Below, one piece after another: positions 48,746 to 63,007 of a stretch of 64,000 nucleotides of DNA; the first letter of the stretch is position 1, and every line of letters begins with the position of its first letter. Made by a program: the position numbers and the translations under genes. A model generated the notes under the pieces. It was given only the letters and a program-made list of their open reading frames with translations, was not told the DNA's origin and ran no database searches. This DNA is from Ursus arctos (Eukaryota > Chordata > Mammalia > Carnivora > Ursidae): contig NW_026622886.1 in NCBI RefSeq assembly GCF_023065955.2, positions 7,698,001-7,762,000 of the forward strand, in the 5' to 3' direction.

Positions 48746-50783
48746 TAACACTGGCAATGCAGCCAGCGCGCTCGAAACAGCAGAGAAAGGTAGAGATTCA
48801 TTGTATCGCCATCACATTTCATAGGTTGTCATCATTACGATAAACCTCAGGCTGTCGCTGTTGTTCAGGTCCTGGCAGGAAGCTCGGTTTTGAGGGAAGA
48901 GAGGTCGGAAAGCTTGGGCTGGTGGCAGACAGGCAGGAGTGGCTGGGTCATCCTTCCTCTTCGTTCGCAGGGGTTCCACGGAACATCTGGCACCGTTTCC
49001 GGTAAAGCCCATGCAGACGTGATGTTTGCCACGTCAGCAGCACCTGAGAACCCAAGTATCTTGTGTCTCGGTTCTCACGTTACACCCTTGGCAGAGCTCA
49101 GAAGAAGGACTTGCTTCCCTTGCTTCCCTTTCTTGCTCCCCGCTCAGAAAACTCAGACACACAAACTCCCAGGCAGTGGCGGGGGGGTGGGGGAGCTCCG
49201 CCTCGGGAGCTGGCCTCTCTCTCCCCCGGGTGCCCCCTCGGGAGCTGGCCTCTCCTCCCCCCAGACCCATGTGCCTTGTACATGGGAGCTCTTCTATCCA
49301 CAGGTTAGAAATCATTCTTGCCCTTCACTCCCCAGATCTCCAAGGATGCATACGAACAGCCGTCCCTTCTGAATGCACAGCCCCCTCCGTTCCGCAGACA
49401 GTGAGAGCGAGGTGCAGGGGGGATCACTCAAAACCCCAGATTCTCTGAGCCCAGCAGGGACCCGGGCCTGTGGCAGAAGCCGCAGGCAGGTTCCCGGGGA
49501 AGTAGGCATTGTGGAGAAGGCAGAGCCTCTTAGAAAACTGGCTCCGGTCAATCTGATTAGTAAGTATTATAAAGTATGAGAAGTGGAGGGCGTTTTATCC
49601 TGATGAATATCTTCGTCCTCCATCATGAAGCAGGAAGCAACTCCTGGCAGCAGCAATTCACAGAATTACCGAGAGGAAATTCTCAAAGTCCATCAAGAAA
49701 GCCAGTGACATAAGATAGGTATGCCCATTTTCCTTTGTTTAGAAGCAGGGAAATGCATGGAATCTATTTCCTGGTAATTGTCCGAATAAAGTGGGCATTC
49801 CTACCAGGAGACTGCTGATTATGTACTTCTTGCTGGGCAGGGAAAACATTGAAATAGGTTTTTGCTGCTTCTTAACCATGGATCCGATCTGCCAGGCACT
49901 TCTAATGCCTTTGGGGGAAAAAATCTTTGTAGATTTCTCTTCCAAGCATTTTTGTAGAATCCTCTCCATTGGAAGCATCTTTTGGTTTTTTCCTCTGGGC
50001 TTTCTTCTCCCCCCCACCCCCATAACCCTTGGCACGGTGCCTGTCCTGTAGCCTCACAAAATTGGCCAGGACCCTGGGGCAGAAAGGGCTCTGACAAAAG
50101 AAGATAGCATCACGCCAGGCACACTTTTGTCCCTAGCGTTCACGTGTTCTTCGGTTCCCTTGCCAAATGCCCAGCGTGTGTTTGTTCTCTCCAAGGCCCT
50201 GTCCCGGTACCCATCTGTACAGGTCTGGTCCAAGTCCAAGGATCGAAGCTGACCGGACATCTGGATCCCCCGTTTCTCCATCAGGGAAAGGAGGGAAAGG
50301 AGAGCCGTGCACAGGGTTGTTCGGGGAGCTCTGGAAAGGGGCTGGTGCGTAGTTAACTGGTGATCGTAGTTACCATCGCTCGTGTTTTAATGCTCCTGGT
50401 AACTTGAGGCCTCAGTTAGGTGTTTGGTTCAGTGTTCTACGGCTGGTCACTGCTTTAACAGAGCAGTGCAGCTTCTGGATGCTGGACATCTTTGCGGAGG
50501 GAGAAGGAGAGGCACAGGAGTTGTAAGCTGGAAAGGGAATTTTACATCATTTAATGTAATCATCCCCGCCCCCCATGAAAAGAGGAGTCTGAGAAGAGAA
50601 GGTTTATAGTGGGTTGTGACTCGGTCAGTTTCCTACCTACGTTTGGAAGCAGATAAAGACAAGAACCAGCCAGGTAAGTGTGTTTATGCTGGTTTTCGAG
50701 ATAAAGGCACTGAGCTTTGGGGATTGGCGCCCGTCGCACAGTGACGAATGGTAGAGCAGGGACGTGGATTTGGAGCGGGCTGA

Positions 50784-51170
<387 letters not shown>

Positions 51171-51589
51171 TGAGGCCCCGGGGGATGCTGGGTCGGGCGG
51201 CATGGAAACTAGAATGCTCCCTGGGATCATCCTCCCGTCCAGTTCTCCTCTCTTCAAGGTGGGGGAGACCCGACGGGACGGGACCTGCCCACGTCTGCCC
51301 AGAGGTAGGGCACTTCCCGCTCTGCACTTCCCGCTCCGCCAGGGCCATTTAGGCAATCCAGTGTCCTCGTTTTCCTGATGAGCAGGCCGGAACCCCACTT
51401 TGCATACCGAAATGTTAGAAGCAGCGTGTGGTTTCAGAACCGTCTCTTCCGCTCCCGGGCTAATGCTCTCTCTCTGGCTGCTAGAAAAACCCGTCATCCC
51501 TCTTCCAGTTTCAGATCAGATGACCTTCATCTAACCATTCTGGAAAGTTCACTGCCTATTCTGTAAAACAAAGCAAAGTGACGGCAAGG

Positions 51590-51795
51590 GCTAGCATTTA
51601 TTGAAGTGCCCACTGAGTGCCAGGCACTGTTCCGAGGGCCTGACAAGTACAAGTTCATTCCCACCCACCGCAGTCCCCGGGCGACGACTGTGATTATCTT
51701 TATTGCCCAGATGGGAGTGTGAGGGGCTGAGATCGGGAGCTGTAAGCCCAGGGTTACACACCTACTCGAGTGGGGCCTGGGGTCAGTCTGCCCGA
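51590..51795 (-). mobile_element. MIR SINE relic (L2 3' end is an alternative)
   Basis: GCATTTATTGAAGTGCCCAC, GTGCCAGGCACTGTTCCGAG and the distal GGGTTACACACCTACTCGAG segment fit reverse MIR. Confidence 0.65.
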
Positions 51796-52989
51796 CTGCA
51801 GAGCTGTGGGCTGAGTTGCCGTCTTGGCCGCCTCTGTGACTCTCCGGGGACCCGTTCCAGCTCTGCCTACGTGGTGGGGCAGGCGTCCAGGGGCTGGAGA
51901 AGGCCCTCAGCTCCTGGAAGGCTGGATGGCTGTGCGGGGAGTGGCATTTGTTATGCAAAAGCCCCCAATCTGAACTCAAAGGGACTGCTGAATTCCTACA
52001 GCCCGAAGTCCCCGTGTGGGCAAACTGAAGTCACAAGGCATAAATCAAGATGTAAATAGTCAAACTTTTTTTAAATCATTATTGCTGGCTTTTGTCAGCA
52101 TGAATTCTCTCTGCTGCCAGGTGATGCTTCCCTGGGTCAAGGTACCTGGAGAGGCGGTTTGCACTTAATAGTTATCCTGCTGGATCCACACCTCAAGCCC
52201 AAAAGGCCGGCAGGGTTCCCCCCTTTTACTGTGGGCAACCCCAAGGCTTGGAGAAGCCGAGTCCCTGCTCCCCTCCACATGGCGTTGCTCCAGGATTGGC
52301 ACCAGTGTCTGTTAGACTCCAGGGGGGCAAGCGACCAGCTTCACACTTGCCTGGCTGCTCTGGGGTTACTGACTGTCCCCAGCAGGGCAGGCGATAGAAT
52401 TCTTTCTCTCCTGCTCCCTGGCCCTCCCTCGCTCTGTGTGTGCGTGTGTGTCTGTGGGTCTCTCAGTCTTTCTTTCTCTTACTGCCTCTGTTGCTCTCAT
52501 TCTTAAAAGAGCCTCCCCCCTCCCAAAGACTTGAAACCTTTGGTCTGAAGCCAGAGCACGGGCCGTAGAAGCTGCATCCCCGCCCTGCTCTTCGGAGCAA
52601 GGGAAGGCAGGATGCGAGCATTCTCTGTCCACTTTTCTGCAACGGGCTTCTCTCCGGGTTTATCTTGGGATTTCCTAACTTCAGTCCCTCCCCCGTGATC
52701 GGGAGGAGCCCCTTCCAGCCTCTCTCTGTCCGCGACGCTGGGGCGGCATGACCCTCCGTCAGGGAGGATGGGCAGTGTCTTCCCAAAGAGCATGGGCTGT
52801 GCTGCCCCAACTCCTGAGGCTGGCGCAGGACTCTGGCACGATCTGTCCCTCCAGCTCCAGCTGCAGCTGGGCCTTGGAGTCTCATTGTGTGGGGTGAGGG
52901 CGCCCCCGTGTGGCCAGAGCGCGCTTTCAGCGCCTGATTCCTGGCGCTTCTGAAGCCCCTGCAGCATCAGGGGCTGGGGAGTCCGGGTT

Positions 52990-53003
52990 GGGGGGGGGGG
53001 GGG
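52990..53003. repeat. G14 homopolymer
   Basis: Fourteen consecutive G bases lie in a GC-rich stretch. The run is prone to length error in assembly and to G-quadruplex formation. Confidence 0.9.
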
Positions 53004-53545
53004 AGAACGGGAGGAGGAAGGCTCCCAAAGGAGCAGATGTTGGGGGCCGCCCTCCACCAAGAAAAGAGAGGCTGGAGGATTAGAGTGCGGCCACGTCCTC
53101 GCCGCTGAGGGGCTGTCCTGCAGGAGCGCCTAAGGGGCCTTCATTCCAAGGAGCTGGAGTGAACTGGCCCTCTCTTAAGAATCTGTGGTCTGCTCCCCAC
53201 TGCAAGCGCTCTTATTATTTTACCTCATGGGTCTCATGTTTTAAAAAACAGCACACGGAACAGACTGTTTCTGTGTTCTCTTCTTATGTTTTATTGATCA
53301 AAGATGCTATTAATCTCTAACCAAGACCTTACTCAATAGGAGATAACCAGCGTTGCCTGCTAATTAACATGTTCTTAACGCAGAGTCACCGGAGGCTTGG
53401 TTGGCCTTTGTCCCCTTGTTACGGGAAGGTGCGTGGTTCCCCTCAGGGGTTTTGCAGTATTGCACATTGCTGGTAAAACGCTGCTGCTCTCTTCACGGCC
53501 GATGGAAGTCCAGAGACCCTCCCCTGAGTGAGAAGAAATGATCTT

Positions 53546-54205
53546 GTCCAGTCCTCTTTTTATTATTAAAGTTTTCGGTGTAATTCCCGTACAGTTAACA
53601 TACAGTGTAATATTAGTCCAGGTGTATGGTGTAGTGATTCAGCGCCTCCGCACATCACCTGGTGCTCATCACAACAGGTGCACCCCTTAATCCCTGTCAC
53701 CTGTTTCAGCCATCCATTTCCCCTCCCCACGCCCCGCATCCCCTCTGGTAACCAGCAGTCTGTTCTCTATTGTTCAGTCTGTTTCTTGCTCTCTCTATAT
53801 ATATGTAATTTTTTGACTTTGCTCCTTTGTTTGGTTTTTTCAGTTCCATATATGAGTGAAATCATACAGTGTTTGCTTTCACTGACTGGCTTTGCTTAGC
53901 ATGATACTGTCTAGCTCCATCCATGTCATTGCAAATGACAAGATTTCATTCCTTTTATGGCTGAGCAATATTCCATCGTGTGTATATACCACAGCTGCTT
54001 CGTCTGTTGATCTTTTGATGGGCACTTGGGCTGCTTCCATAACTCGGCTTTTGTAAGTAATGCTGCTATAAACATCGGGGTGCGTGTGTCCCTTCGCATT
54101 AGTGTTTTTGTATTTGGGAGGTAAATACCCAGTAGCGCAATTGCTGGATCGTATGGTCGCTCTATTTTTAACTTTCTGAGGAAGCTCCATACTGTTAAGT
54201 ACACA
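53546..54205 (-). mobile_element. L1 ORF2 C-terminus and 3' UTR, 5'-truncated
   Basis: The reverse strand encodes the familiar end of L1 ORF2, including YDPAIALLGIYLPNTKTLM and LWYIHTMEYCSAIK. A frameshift near 53960 is followed by the remaining C-terminal residues in another frame. The 3' UTR lies at lower coordinates (53546-53880). The frameshift and truncation rule out activity. Its relatively good match suggests a younger insert than the 4-9 kb L1. Confidence 0.88.
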
Positions 54206-54439
54206 TGTGGACACTGAGACCAGAGAAGCCCTGACTTGCCTGTCTAGCATGAAAAGACATTGTGACTTTCCTGATTCTTCTTCTGCTCCATCCTTAGCAT
54301 CCACTCGTCTTTTCATTCATTTAGTGGGTCAGCGTTTATAAGGCACCTGCTGCTCGTACCGCCGTATCTGTGAACCAGAGACAGGACCTGCAAATCCCAG
54401 CGCTTTCAGACCAGCCAGAATGACAGTTAACTAAAGATG

Positions 54440-54930
54440 CTTTCGTTCTGTGATGGGGGTGTCCCCTCCCAGTGGGATTCACCTAGTCTGGGGGTGGGAG
54501 GAAAGGATGTCCTGAAGAAAATAGATCCAGAAGGAGGCTGAGTTAGAGTCTGCCGGTGGAGGCGGCGATGTTCCAGGCAGAAGGAGCTGTCCATTCCAGA
54601 GGTGCAAGGTGGCCGGAGCTTTGACGGGGAAAGCAGCAAGAGACGATGTGGCCAGAAATGGAAGCTGGGGTGGGTCCCGCAGGACTTCGTGTAACATATG
54701 CGGAGGAGGGAGGAGAGCAGTGGAAGATCACTGGGAGGAGGGGCACATTAGAAGTTCATTTCGGGAAGATCATTCTAGTTGCTTTGCAAAGGGTCAGAAT
54801 CGGCAGAGCCAGAGCAAGGGGGACAAGTGAGGGGACTCTTGTGTTAGTCTAGGCGAGAGGCGCGGAGGGCCTGGTGCAGGGATCAGAGGCAGCAGGGGGA
54901 CAGGTAGACGGACCAGTGAGAGATGCAGCA
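54440..54930 (-). mobile_element. L2 LINE fragment
   Basis: GATGTTCCAGGCAGAAGGAG, CGGGAAGATCATTCTAGTTG and GTGTTAGTCTAGGCGAGAGG are in reversed L2 order. The fragment is about 490 bases and has no intact frame. Confidence 0.65.
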
Positions 54931-54943
54931 GCTGAAGTCAGTA

Positions 54944-54980
54944 AGGATGCTTAACTGACTGAGCCATCCAGGTGCTCCAG
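54944..54980 (-). mobile_element. CanSINE head fragment
   Basis: GCTTAACTGACTGAGCCATC followed by CAGGTGCTCC is the reverse complement of a diverged SINE head. Only about 40 bases are recognisable, so this is a truncated or decayed relic. Confidence 0.6.
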
Positions 54981-57554
54981 TCTTCATGTTTTTCAGGAGG
55001 AGCTGGATACTGAGATTTTTGTGTTTTGATTTTTAATGTTGACTACTAATTTAAAAAAAAAAAACACCACTGTGGAGTCCCAGACCAAATATGTCTTTGG
55101 GCTGAATAGAGCCTCCCGCCCCCATCCTATGCCACCAGTTTGTGACCTCTGACCTAGATAATTCCTAGGCACCAGAATTTTGAGAACAGGTAAGGAATAG
55201 GATCCTATCACAAGCCCCAAAGAAGCATGCACTGTTCTTTCATGTGAAGATAACCATATTGGCTTGCCATTGGCTTATGGAAAATTTTCTTCCGGTGAGT
55301 GGGATGAGTGTGTTTCTGATCCAGACGCTAAACCTGGATGTGCTTCGTGACCAGTATTATATTTGGGATGAGGTTACGGGTGCTGTTGGCCATGAGAGTC
55401 GCGGACCCCAACAAGGCCTGAGACTAACTTCTTCAGCAAAGGTGCCCAACAAAATTGCTCTGCCCAAGCTCTGTTGAAATGTTACTATTATAAATGCTGG
55501 TAGTTACAATGTATTGCACCCTGTGCCAGCCACCTGCTCGCTGCTTTGTAAAAATTGCATCTGTGGTTCCGCACTTGTGAGGTAACCGTTACCGCAGGCG
55601 GCCAAACTGAGGCCTCAGCCAGGTTAAATATTAGCGACAGACGAGGCAAGCGGACCTCCCTCTGGGACAGCCTGCTCGCTTCTGGAAGGGGCCAGAACAC
55701 CAGAGCAGGCTGATGGGCCGCCCTCTCACTGGACCCCCCCCCAATCATATCACCCATTTGGGGGGGGGGGCGGACTTGCTTTCCCCAAATGGTTCAGCAT
55801 CAGAGTTCCCAAAGCGGTTGCTTGGCAACCAGCTAATATTACAGCAAAAACAAACGGATCAATTGGAAAGTAATGAAATCAGTTATTCGCGTGGACACAG
55901 CTGCAGAGTTTCAGTAAAATCCCTCTCCCACCCCTTCGCCAGTTTATCCTAAAGGACGAGCTCGTGGATGTGCGGCTTTCACTCAGTTTCAGACACGTCA
56001 GGTGGGATTCGGCGGGGCTGGCGCGCTTTCCAAGCGTGTGACTCGGGGCGGCTTACTTAGTCTCCCCGGTCCTCTGTTTTCTCAGGTAATAAAGGGGCTA
56101 ATGACAGCCTCCTGCAAGGGGATAGTAGGGACTCAACAGGGGTTAATTTTGTGTACTGCTCACAGCACTTAGAAGTGCATTTCTTCGCCAGGCCCCCACC
56201 CCCACCTCTCCCATTGGCAAACTGCCAACTTCAGTATAGCCAGGTGACTCCAAATAACCACAGTATAAATATCAAATGAGAAGCTGTAGACTCACATTTA
56301 TTGATTCAAAAAATACATAGTGAGCACCTGTTACGTGCCCGGCAGTGTGCTGCTTTGTGACGGGGCCTTCCCTGGAGCCATTCAGACCTGCCTTTCAATG
56401 CTGAGTACTCCTTACTCAGCATTTTGTTGACCTTCGGAAAAGTCCTTAACTCCCTGTACTTTTTTTTCATTTGTGAAATGGGATTTGTATTACTGCTTCC
56501 CTCTGAAGGTCCTGGGAAAATGAAGTGTAATAGTATTTGGACAGCACCAGGCACAATGCCGTGAGTCATGTCTCATTCCATGACATTGCATGGCTGCGGG
56601 GGCTATCGCGGTGAGTGGGACAGGCCGGCAGGTGCCTGCCCTCCTGGGGGCCACTCTCAACTGTAGTTATTGCTGCCGTTCTTGTTATCAATACAGAAAC
56701 AGAGAGAAAAGATACAGGGGCTCAGACTCACAGGCAGATGGTCCAGTGTGGGTGGACAGGGATGGCCTTGAAAAGACACAGAGAGTTGGTGATGCGCTTG
56801 AAGGGCTAACAGGTGTAAAGGCATGATATATCTTGGCATTTTCAAAGAATGTTCCAGAATGGCAGAGGAATCGAAGGTGGAGGGTAGAGACAGCTCCCCT
56901 CAGCTGGAACATTCCCTATCCATGAGACTGGGCAGGCTTCCCACCTCTTTTACTAATCCTGCAGAATCTTCATGCCTGACGCTTAAAACATCTGCTCTGT
57001 TTCGCAAATGTCGCCTTTGCTTTCTAGGGGACACACACGCCACCCTGCATAGAGACTATATTCCGACAGTGTACAGGAATGACAAGCTTCAGTTTAATTC
57101 TGTTCTCCGCAGGGCGATGGCTAACCACTCTCCCCCATCAGATGTCCCCTGGCACACACAGCTGCTCTGTAAATACTTGTGGAATGAGTGCTGAAATTTG
57201 AGCAAGACCAGGTAGAGATAGCACGAGGCCCGGCCCACGGGCCGCCTTCCATGAGCCATTACTAGGTGGCACTTCTTCGGGTAAATTCATCATTTGAGTT
57301 CTGCTATCTCAATAACATTTCACATTTACTGAGCACGTGCTATGCGCCAAGCACTTCGCGTGTGTCTTGTCATTTCACCTCCTGTTAGAGGCAAGGTGGT
57401 GTAGACTAAGGAGCCTGCTTTCAGGCGCCGCATTGCCACGCACACAACTCGCTTATCCTGGGCTCCTCTGAGATGATCTACGCTTAACCTGTTTATTGAT
57501 CCCGTTGCCTGATGGGCCCGTCTCCACCACCACCACCATGGCCACGACCATCAC

Positions 57555-57725
57555 TGCAGGTCGCATTTATCAAGTTCATTCCATGCATTGGAGAACTGTC
57601 TTGGCGTCTTCGTGAGACAACCCATTAATCCTCCTACCCCGCCACACACACGAAGGTGTAACTTGGTCGAGAGCACAAGCTGGAGAGTGTCCAGGGAGGA
57701 CCTGAATCCGGGCGGCCGGCCCCCG
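57555..57725 (-). mobile_element. MIR-like relic
   Basis: CAACCCATTAATCCTCCTAC, GTGTAACTTGGTCGAGAGCA and CCTGAATCCGGGCGGCC are in reverse MIR order, strongly diverged. Confidence 0.5.
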
Positions 57726-58550
57726 AGCTGCCCTCCTGACTTCAGGGGCACTGACGCCCTTCCGTAACCCACGGTCAGCCCCTAACACAGCACCAGCGTG
57801 CAGAAAGCGCTCCAGATGTGTAGCCCTGGTCGCTCGTAAACGTGGAGCCAGTGGGGTAATTACGAAGTAGGGGTGAATCAGGATGTTGAGAGTTACTGGA
57901 GGTGATGAGTAGGGAGTCTCTGGCACAGAGTGTGGCCCCGTAACAATAGCTGTTTCATGTTTTTAAAATTTGCCCCCAAGCTCATTTTTAGCTTCTCTTT
58001 CTTCCTTACTGCTCTGACAGCTTCTCTCTCTGGATATGTTAATGCTGTCCCTTTAGGAGCTGAATCTTGCTGGGGCCTGGGCACTCCCCCACCCCCACCC
58101 CCGGCTCTCCCGAGGATTCTGCCCAACTCTGACCTCATCCATTATGTGTGTATTTCACACTTACGCTCTCCGTGGGCAGCCTCATCACCCTCATTTGCAA
58201 GTCTTTGCTGTTGTCCACACACACCTCCTGGAAGCCTGTCTGCCCGGAGCTCATTTCCTAGGCAACTGTAATAGGGGCTGAGCACACCCTGTTACCTGCC
58301 TCCATTCGGCGAGGAGGCAGGACTGGCTGTGCCTGCGCCTGCCTCCAGGTTATCAGCGGCCCGTAACAAGCGCTCTGCTCCTGCCTTCCCCCACCCTGAG
58401 GGAGGTTGCTGAGTCCTCAGGGGTGGTGTTCAGGTGATGCCCAGGCATCCCGGTGGAAAGCCATGCTGCTGTCCAGTGCTGTTGAAGCTAGGCAGTTTAA
58501 GGGGCGTGGGGGGCAGCCAGAGACAGGAGCCTCTGCTAGTCTCCCTGAGA

Positions 58551-58629
58551 CGCACACACACGCACGCACACACGCGCTTAGGTGCACATATGCACGGGCA
58601 CACACGTGCGCACACACACACGCACACGA
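58551..58629. repeat. Degenerate (CA)n/(CACG)n low-complexity tract
   Basis: CACACACACGCACGCACACA and CACACGTGCGCACACACACA blocks are separated by short interruptions. An open frame crosses it on each strand purely because of the repeat. Confidence 0.9.
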
Positions 58630-61600
58630 GTGCCTTTCCTTGGCCCCCCCTGGTTGGTTGCATCGGTGGCCACATTAGCCTGCCGCTCCTCGCCGTCTGC
58701 CAGCTCGCTCACGGGTCGGTTTGCGCCCTGCCCACACACTGGTTCCAGGAAGAAGCTGAAATCCGAGAAGGGTGGGTGAGTCTCAGACGTGTGCCTCAGC
58801 TTTCTCTTCCAGCAGGGATCCCCCCAGCCATGCCCTTGTCCTCCTGTAGAACAGCACAAGAGAATTGTGTGTGCACAGCAGTCCGGGAAGGAACAGGAAG
58901 GAAGGAGCGCTTGACAAGCGTCTTCTGTGCACCGGGGGCCATGCGAGGTGCTCGACACATACTCCCTTTTTCATGACAACCCAGTCAGTGCCCAGGGCCT
59001 TCGTTCCCATTATCCAAGCGGGAAGATGAAAATGCAGAAGGTAAATTTGCCCAAAAGTCCTATGGCTTAAGTGGCAGGACTACAATTTCAACCCTGTTTT
59101 GGAAACTGTCATTTCCAAAGGACAGTCTTCACAATCCCATCTTCTTCTCCATATGACAACCACAGACTGATTCCTTCGTTCCCTGTACATTTTGACTGCC
59201 TACTGTGTGCTGGAGCTGGAAACCCAGCCATGAACAAGGCTCACCCCTGACCTCAAGCCTGGCGGAGCCGACGGGTGCACACAAGCAATCTGCATGCTGT
59301 TACCACTGCCACCTCCCACCATCGCCAGTGCTTGGAACAGTCCCGAAAGAACCATCCCAAAGTAGATCCGGCCCAACATCCAGGGGACGCATCAAGGCCA
59401 GGAGACGGGACGGGAGAGGTTGCCAGGAGCCAAGCTCTTGCTGCTGGGTGGGCACAAAGCCCTAAAAGAAAGGGTGAGACCGTTCTGGGGTTTCTGAAGC
59501 AGATACACCCTCCAGCACAAGCTGCTTTTCTGCCTCCCCATCCCCTTTTAATATAACTGTCACCTCAGTCCCCGGGAACTTGTAAGAACCATTGGACTCT
59601 TTACAGCTCGGGTTTGATTAAACTGCGTGCTGTCTGACATCGGACTGGGCTCTGCCAATCCAGGGCTCCGAGAGCTGATGAGCCTCCTTCTCTCCTGGCT
59701 TTGCGACAGCAGCCCCAGTGCCTTCACCCCTGGTTCCCAGCACTGTGTCCTTTGTCAGCACTGGCCTCAGCCACTCATTGCACTGCCACAAATACCAGCT
59801 CAGCCAGTCCCGGTATAGGAGCAGAAGTTCGCATGGACAGAGCTTGAGGATCCGATCCCCCACCCCTGCCCAAGGGGTAGAGGCTACAAGAGGCACCCAG
59901 ATGGTAACCAGCACCATGAAGACTGATGCACGGAGCAGTTCCCTGATCCAAGCCATAGCAACCGGGAAGGTGCTCTCCAGAATTCTGGATGGAGTTCTCC
60001 AGCTAAGGGTGGAGGGAGTGGTCTTTGCACCAAAGGACAGAGGAGGTGAGGAAGATGAGCCATGGACAAATCTGCCACATTTGACGATGAGGAGACACTG
60101 CTGCCCTTGGCCAGGTCCAGGGGTCAAAGGCAGGTTCCACTAGTTCGAAGAAAGGAAATCACCAATGTAGGAGGCCCAGTAAAGCCAGTAGGTCAGTGTG
60201 CACGTCTCTACCTCTGCAGACTCTGTGTGCTCGCCTCGCCTCTGCCCCACCTCGCTGCTGTGCGGCCGGACCTGCCGTGGGGATAAGTGTGCGAGCGGTA
60301 GCCTCTGGCCCTGTCTCTCCTTCCCAGTCCCAAACCGCTCTTCCATCAGCTGCCTTGACCCGTGGACTCCAAGAGGCTCCTTGCTCCAGTTGCAAAGTCA
60401 CCGCGTTAACAGACTTGACTCAGAGCCCAGGACCAATGACCTTTCCCAGTCATTTCTAAGCTGGTGCAGCCCTCACGAATACAGTGATGCCTCCTTCACT
60501 TGAGGATAACGATAAAGATGGTGGTTGTTGCACCTGCCAGCTGGGTTATGAGGCAAGTTGCTGAACCTCAGAGTTTTCATGACTTGATCAGTAAACCAGA
60601 AATACTAGTGCCTCTGTTACATGTGGCCATGACTAAAGAAGTAAAGAAGATTAAAGAAGTTTCTAATGTGCTCGAGGTGCTTGGTACTGAATATACATAA
60701 GCACTCTGTATTACCGTGTATCGACCACCTACAATGTATCGGGCATTTCTAAGAAATTCAGTTCCCCCAAGTCCTGTATGCTTTCTCATTTCCAGAGCTT
60801 TGCAAATATTTAGAACCCCCTCCGCGGACCCACTAACTCCTGCTTCTTAGAACACAGTAGTGGGAAGCTCTCTCTGACTCTGCACCAGAGAGCAGAGAAG
60901 ACACTCCTGTCTTCCTCCCTCCCTGCGCTTGGAGCTCGGTCCAGACAGGGGTTCCGTCTGTGTATTCAGCTCTGTGCTCTGTGTCTGTGTCTGGCCCCAT
61001 AAATATCCATTAATTAATGAGTATATTATCTTAGTTCTCTTAATAACCAAGTCTGTGAAATATTTACTATCAAGATAAGGAAACAAAAGCCCAGAGTTAA
61101 GCAAATTGCCCGTGATCCCACAATTAGTGCAGCCGTGGAGCAAAGATAGGATGTCTGTCGTCTAAAAGATCATGCTCTCTTGCTTACTATGCAGCCTCCC
61201 TTGACACGGGCATTCTCCTGAGCAAGACGCGGCCCTCAAGTGTGTTGAAATAATTTTAGTTGGCTCCTCTTGAACCATCAGACTGGCCACACGGATGCCT
61301 CAATCCCACGGGGCTGCCACGTGGCCGGAGTTGAAGAGCATCGTGGTGCTGGGCGTGGTTCCTGGTTCATCCCACCCCCTGCCCTTCTCCCTTGTGTCTG
61401 CCTGGCGCTGAAGCCTGGTGTCCACTGTCCTCGACCAGCCTGCCGGCCCCGGTGGCCCTGCACCTGTCTCGGCCCTGCCCCCTTCTCCCCCCCAGCACCC
61501 TAAATACAGACAGATTGAAACAGGAGATAGTTGCAAAACCATTTCTTTCTGTTTAAACTCGACTGTGCTTTCTCATTTTTATTTACATCACAGGTCGATT

Positions 61601-63007
61601 ATTTCTCTCATTTTGTTTTCCTGAAGGTGCCACCAGATTGGGTTGCCAGCGCCCGAGCGCACACCCGTGAGAGAGGGAGCATTTGTTTCAGGGGATTCTG
61701 AAGAGAGTCGAATGCATGCAAGTGGAGAGGAAGGAGTCCGCTAAGCCTTTGAGGGAAACGGGCACGTAACTCAAGTCCCGTTTTCAGGCAAGCATGACCT
61801 CTCCTGGCTCCCAGCTTATTGCTAAGGGCTTGGGTGTTAGGAAGTTTGACTTATTTCCTCTCCTCTGCACCGTGGGGGTCAGTTCTTTCCAACCTCTAAT
61901 CACGTAAGGTGAAACTGAACGTTTTTTACAGCCAGGTTACTCGTGACAAGGTTGTATGTATTTGCCAGGCAGAAGGTCCCATTTCTTGGCCGGTTAGCCT
62001 GGCCTCTGCGAGCACCCCCGCCCGCACTGTAGCCAGCCCCACGTCTGACCCCCAGTGTGCACTCCGGACGGGGGACGCGGGGCCAGCACGGGGACGTGGA
62101 TCCTGTTCCTGACGAATGACTCGACTCTGCTCTTACGTTGACTTGATTCGTTTCTGCGGAACTAGGGGGGACGCCTCTTCAAGTGGCCGTAGCCTCACAC
62201 CCACCTGCTAGCTGGTCTCGGCTGCTGCTTCGGGTCCTATTCCAGGTGCCAGCGATCAAGGAAGAAGCCACGTTGCCAAAATCCAGCGGTCAGCCTCCAC
62301 TTCTCGTCTTCTCAGCAGCATCCGACTGCTGATGGCCCCTCCGTTTCTTTCCTCATGGCTTACTGAAGTGCGTCTTTTTCTCCAGGTGGTTCTTCGACCT
62401 TATGAGTCCCTCCCTGTAGTGCTCATCGATGGCTACCTCTCTTCTCCTCCTACCCTCCCTCAGTGATGTTCAGTCTCATGGCTTTAAATACACCTGCCAC
62501 AGATCCCCAAAATATCCCCACCCAGCCGTGTCTCTTGACCTCAAAACTCATATGTCCAATGGCCTCCTCATCGTCACAGCCTAGTTCTCTCAAGCATCTC
62601 AGAAAAACATCAAAACCTAAGTTTCATCTTGCCCCAGAAAGCCCACACCAGTGTCTCAGTTGATGGCAACTTCAGTCTTCTCTGGATGCAAGCCAAGAGC
62701 CTGGGGTCATCTCCTGTCCTCCACTCTCACACCTCACGCCCAGTGGGCAAGGAAATCCTGCTGGCTCTAGAATCAGGCCGGTTCTTCTCACCTTCATTGT
62801 GACTATCGTGGTCCAAGCTAGCTCAGCCGTATCAACTCGGGAGCCCCCTAATTGATCTCCCCGCTTCCACCCATGCAACGCTTTGGTCCGTTACCAACAC
62901 CGCAGCCAGCAGGGCCTGTCAATATAGGGAGCAGCACATCTCACTCCTTGGCTCAGAGTTCCCCAGCAGCGCCCCATCTCACTGAGTAAAATCCCAAGAC
63001 CTCTGTG

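Noticed and set aside
53879..54316. Two overlapping - strand frames resembling a reverse transcriptase protein
   Set aside because: They are the frameshifted C-terminus of L1 ORF2, not a host gene.
58406..58976. Overlapping frames rich in His/Thr/Ala and Cys/Val
   Set aside because: They arise from the CA/CACG low-complexity tract at 58551-58629.
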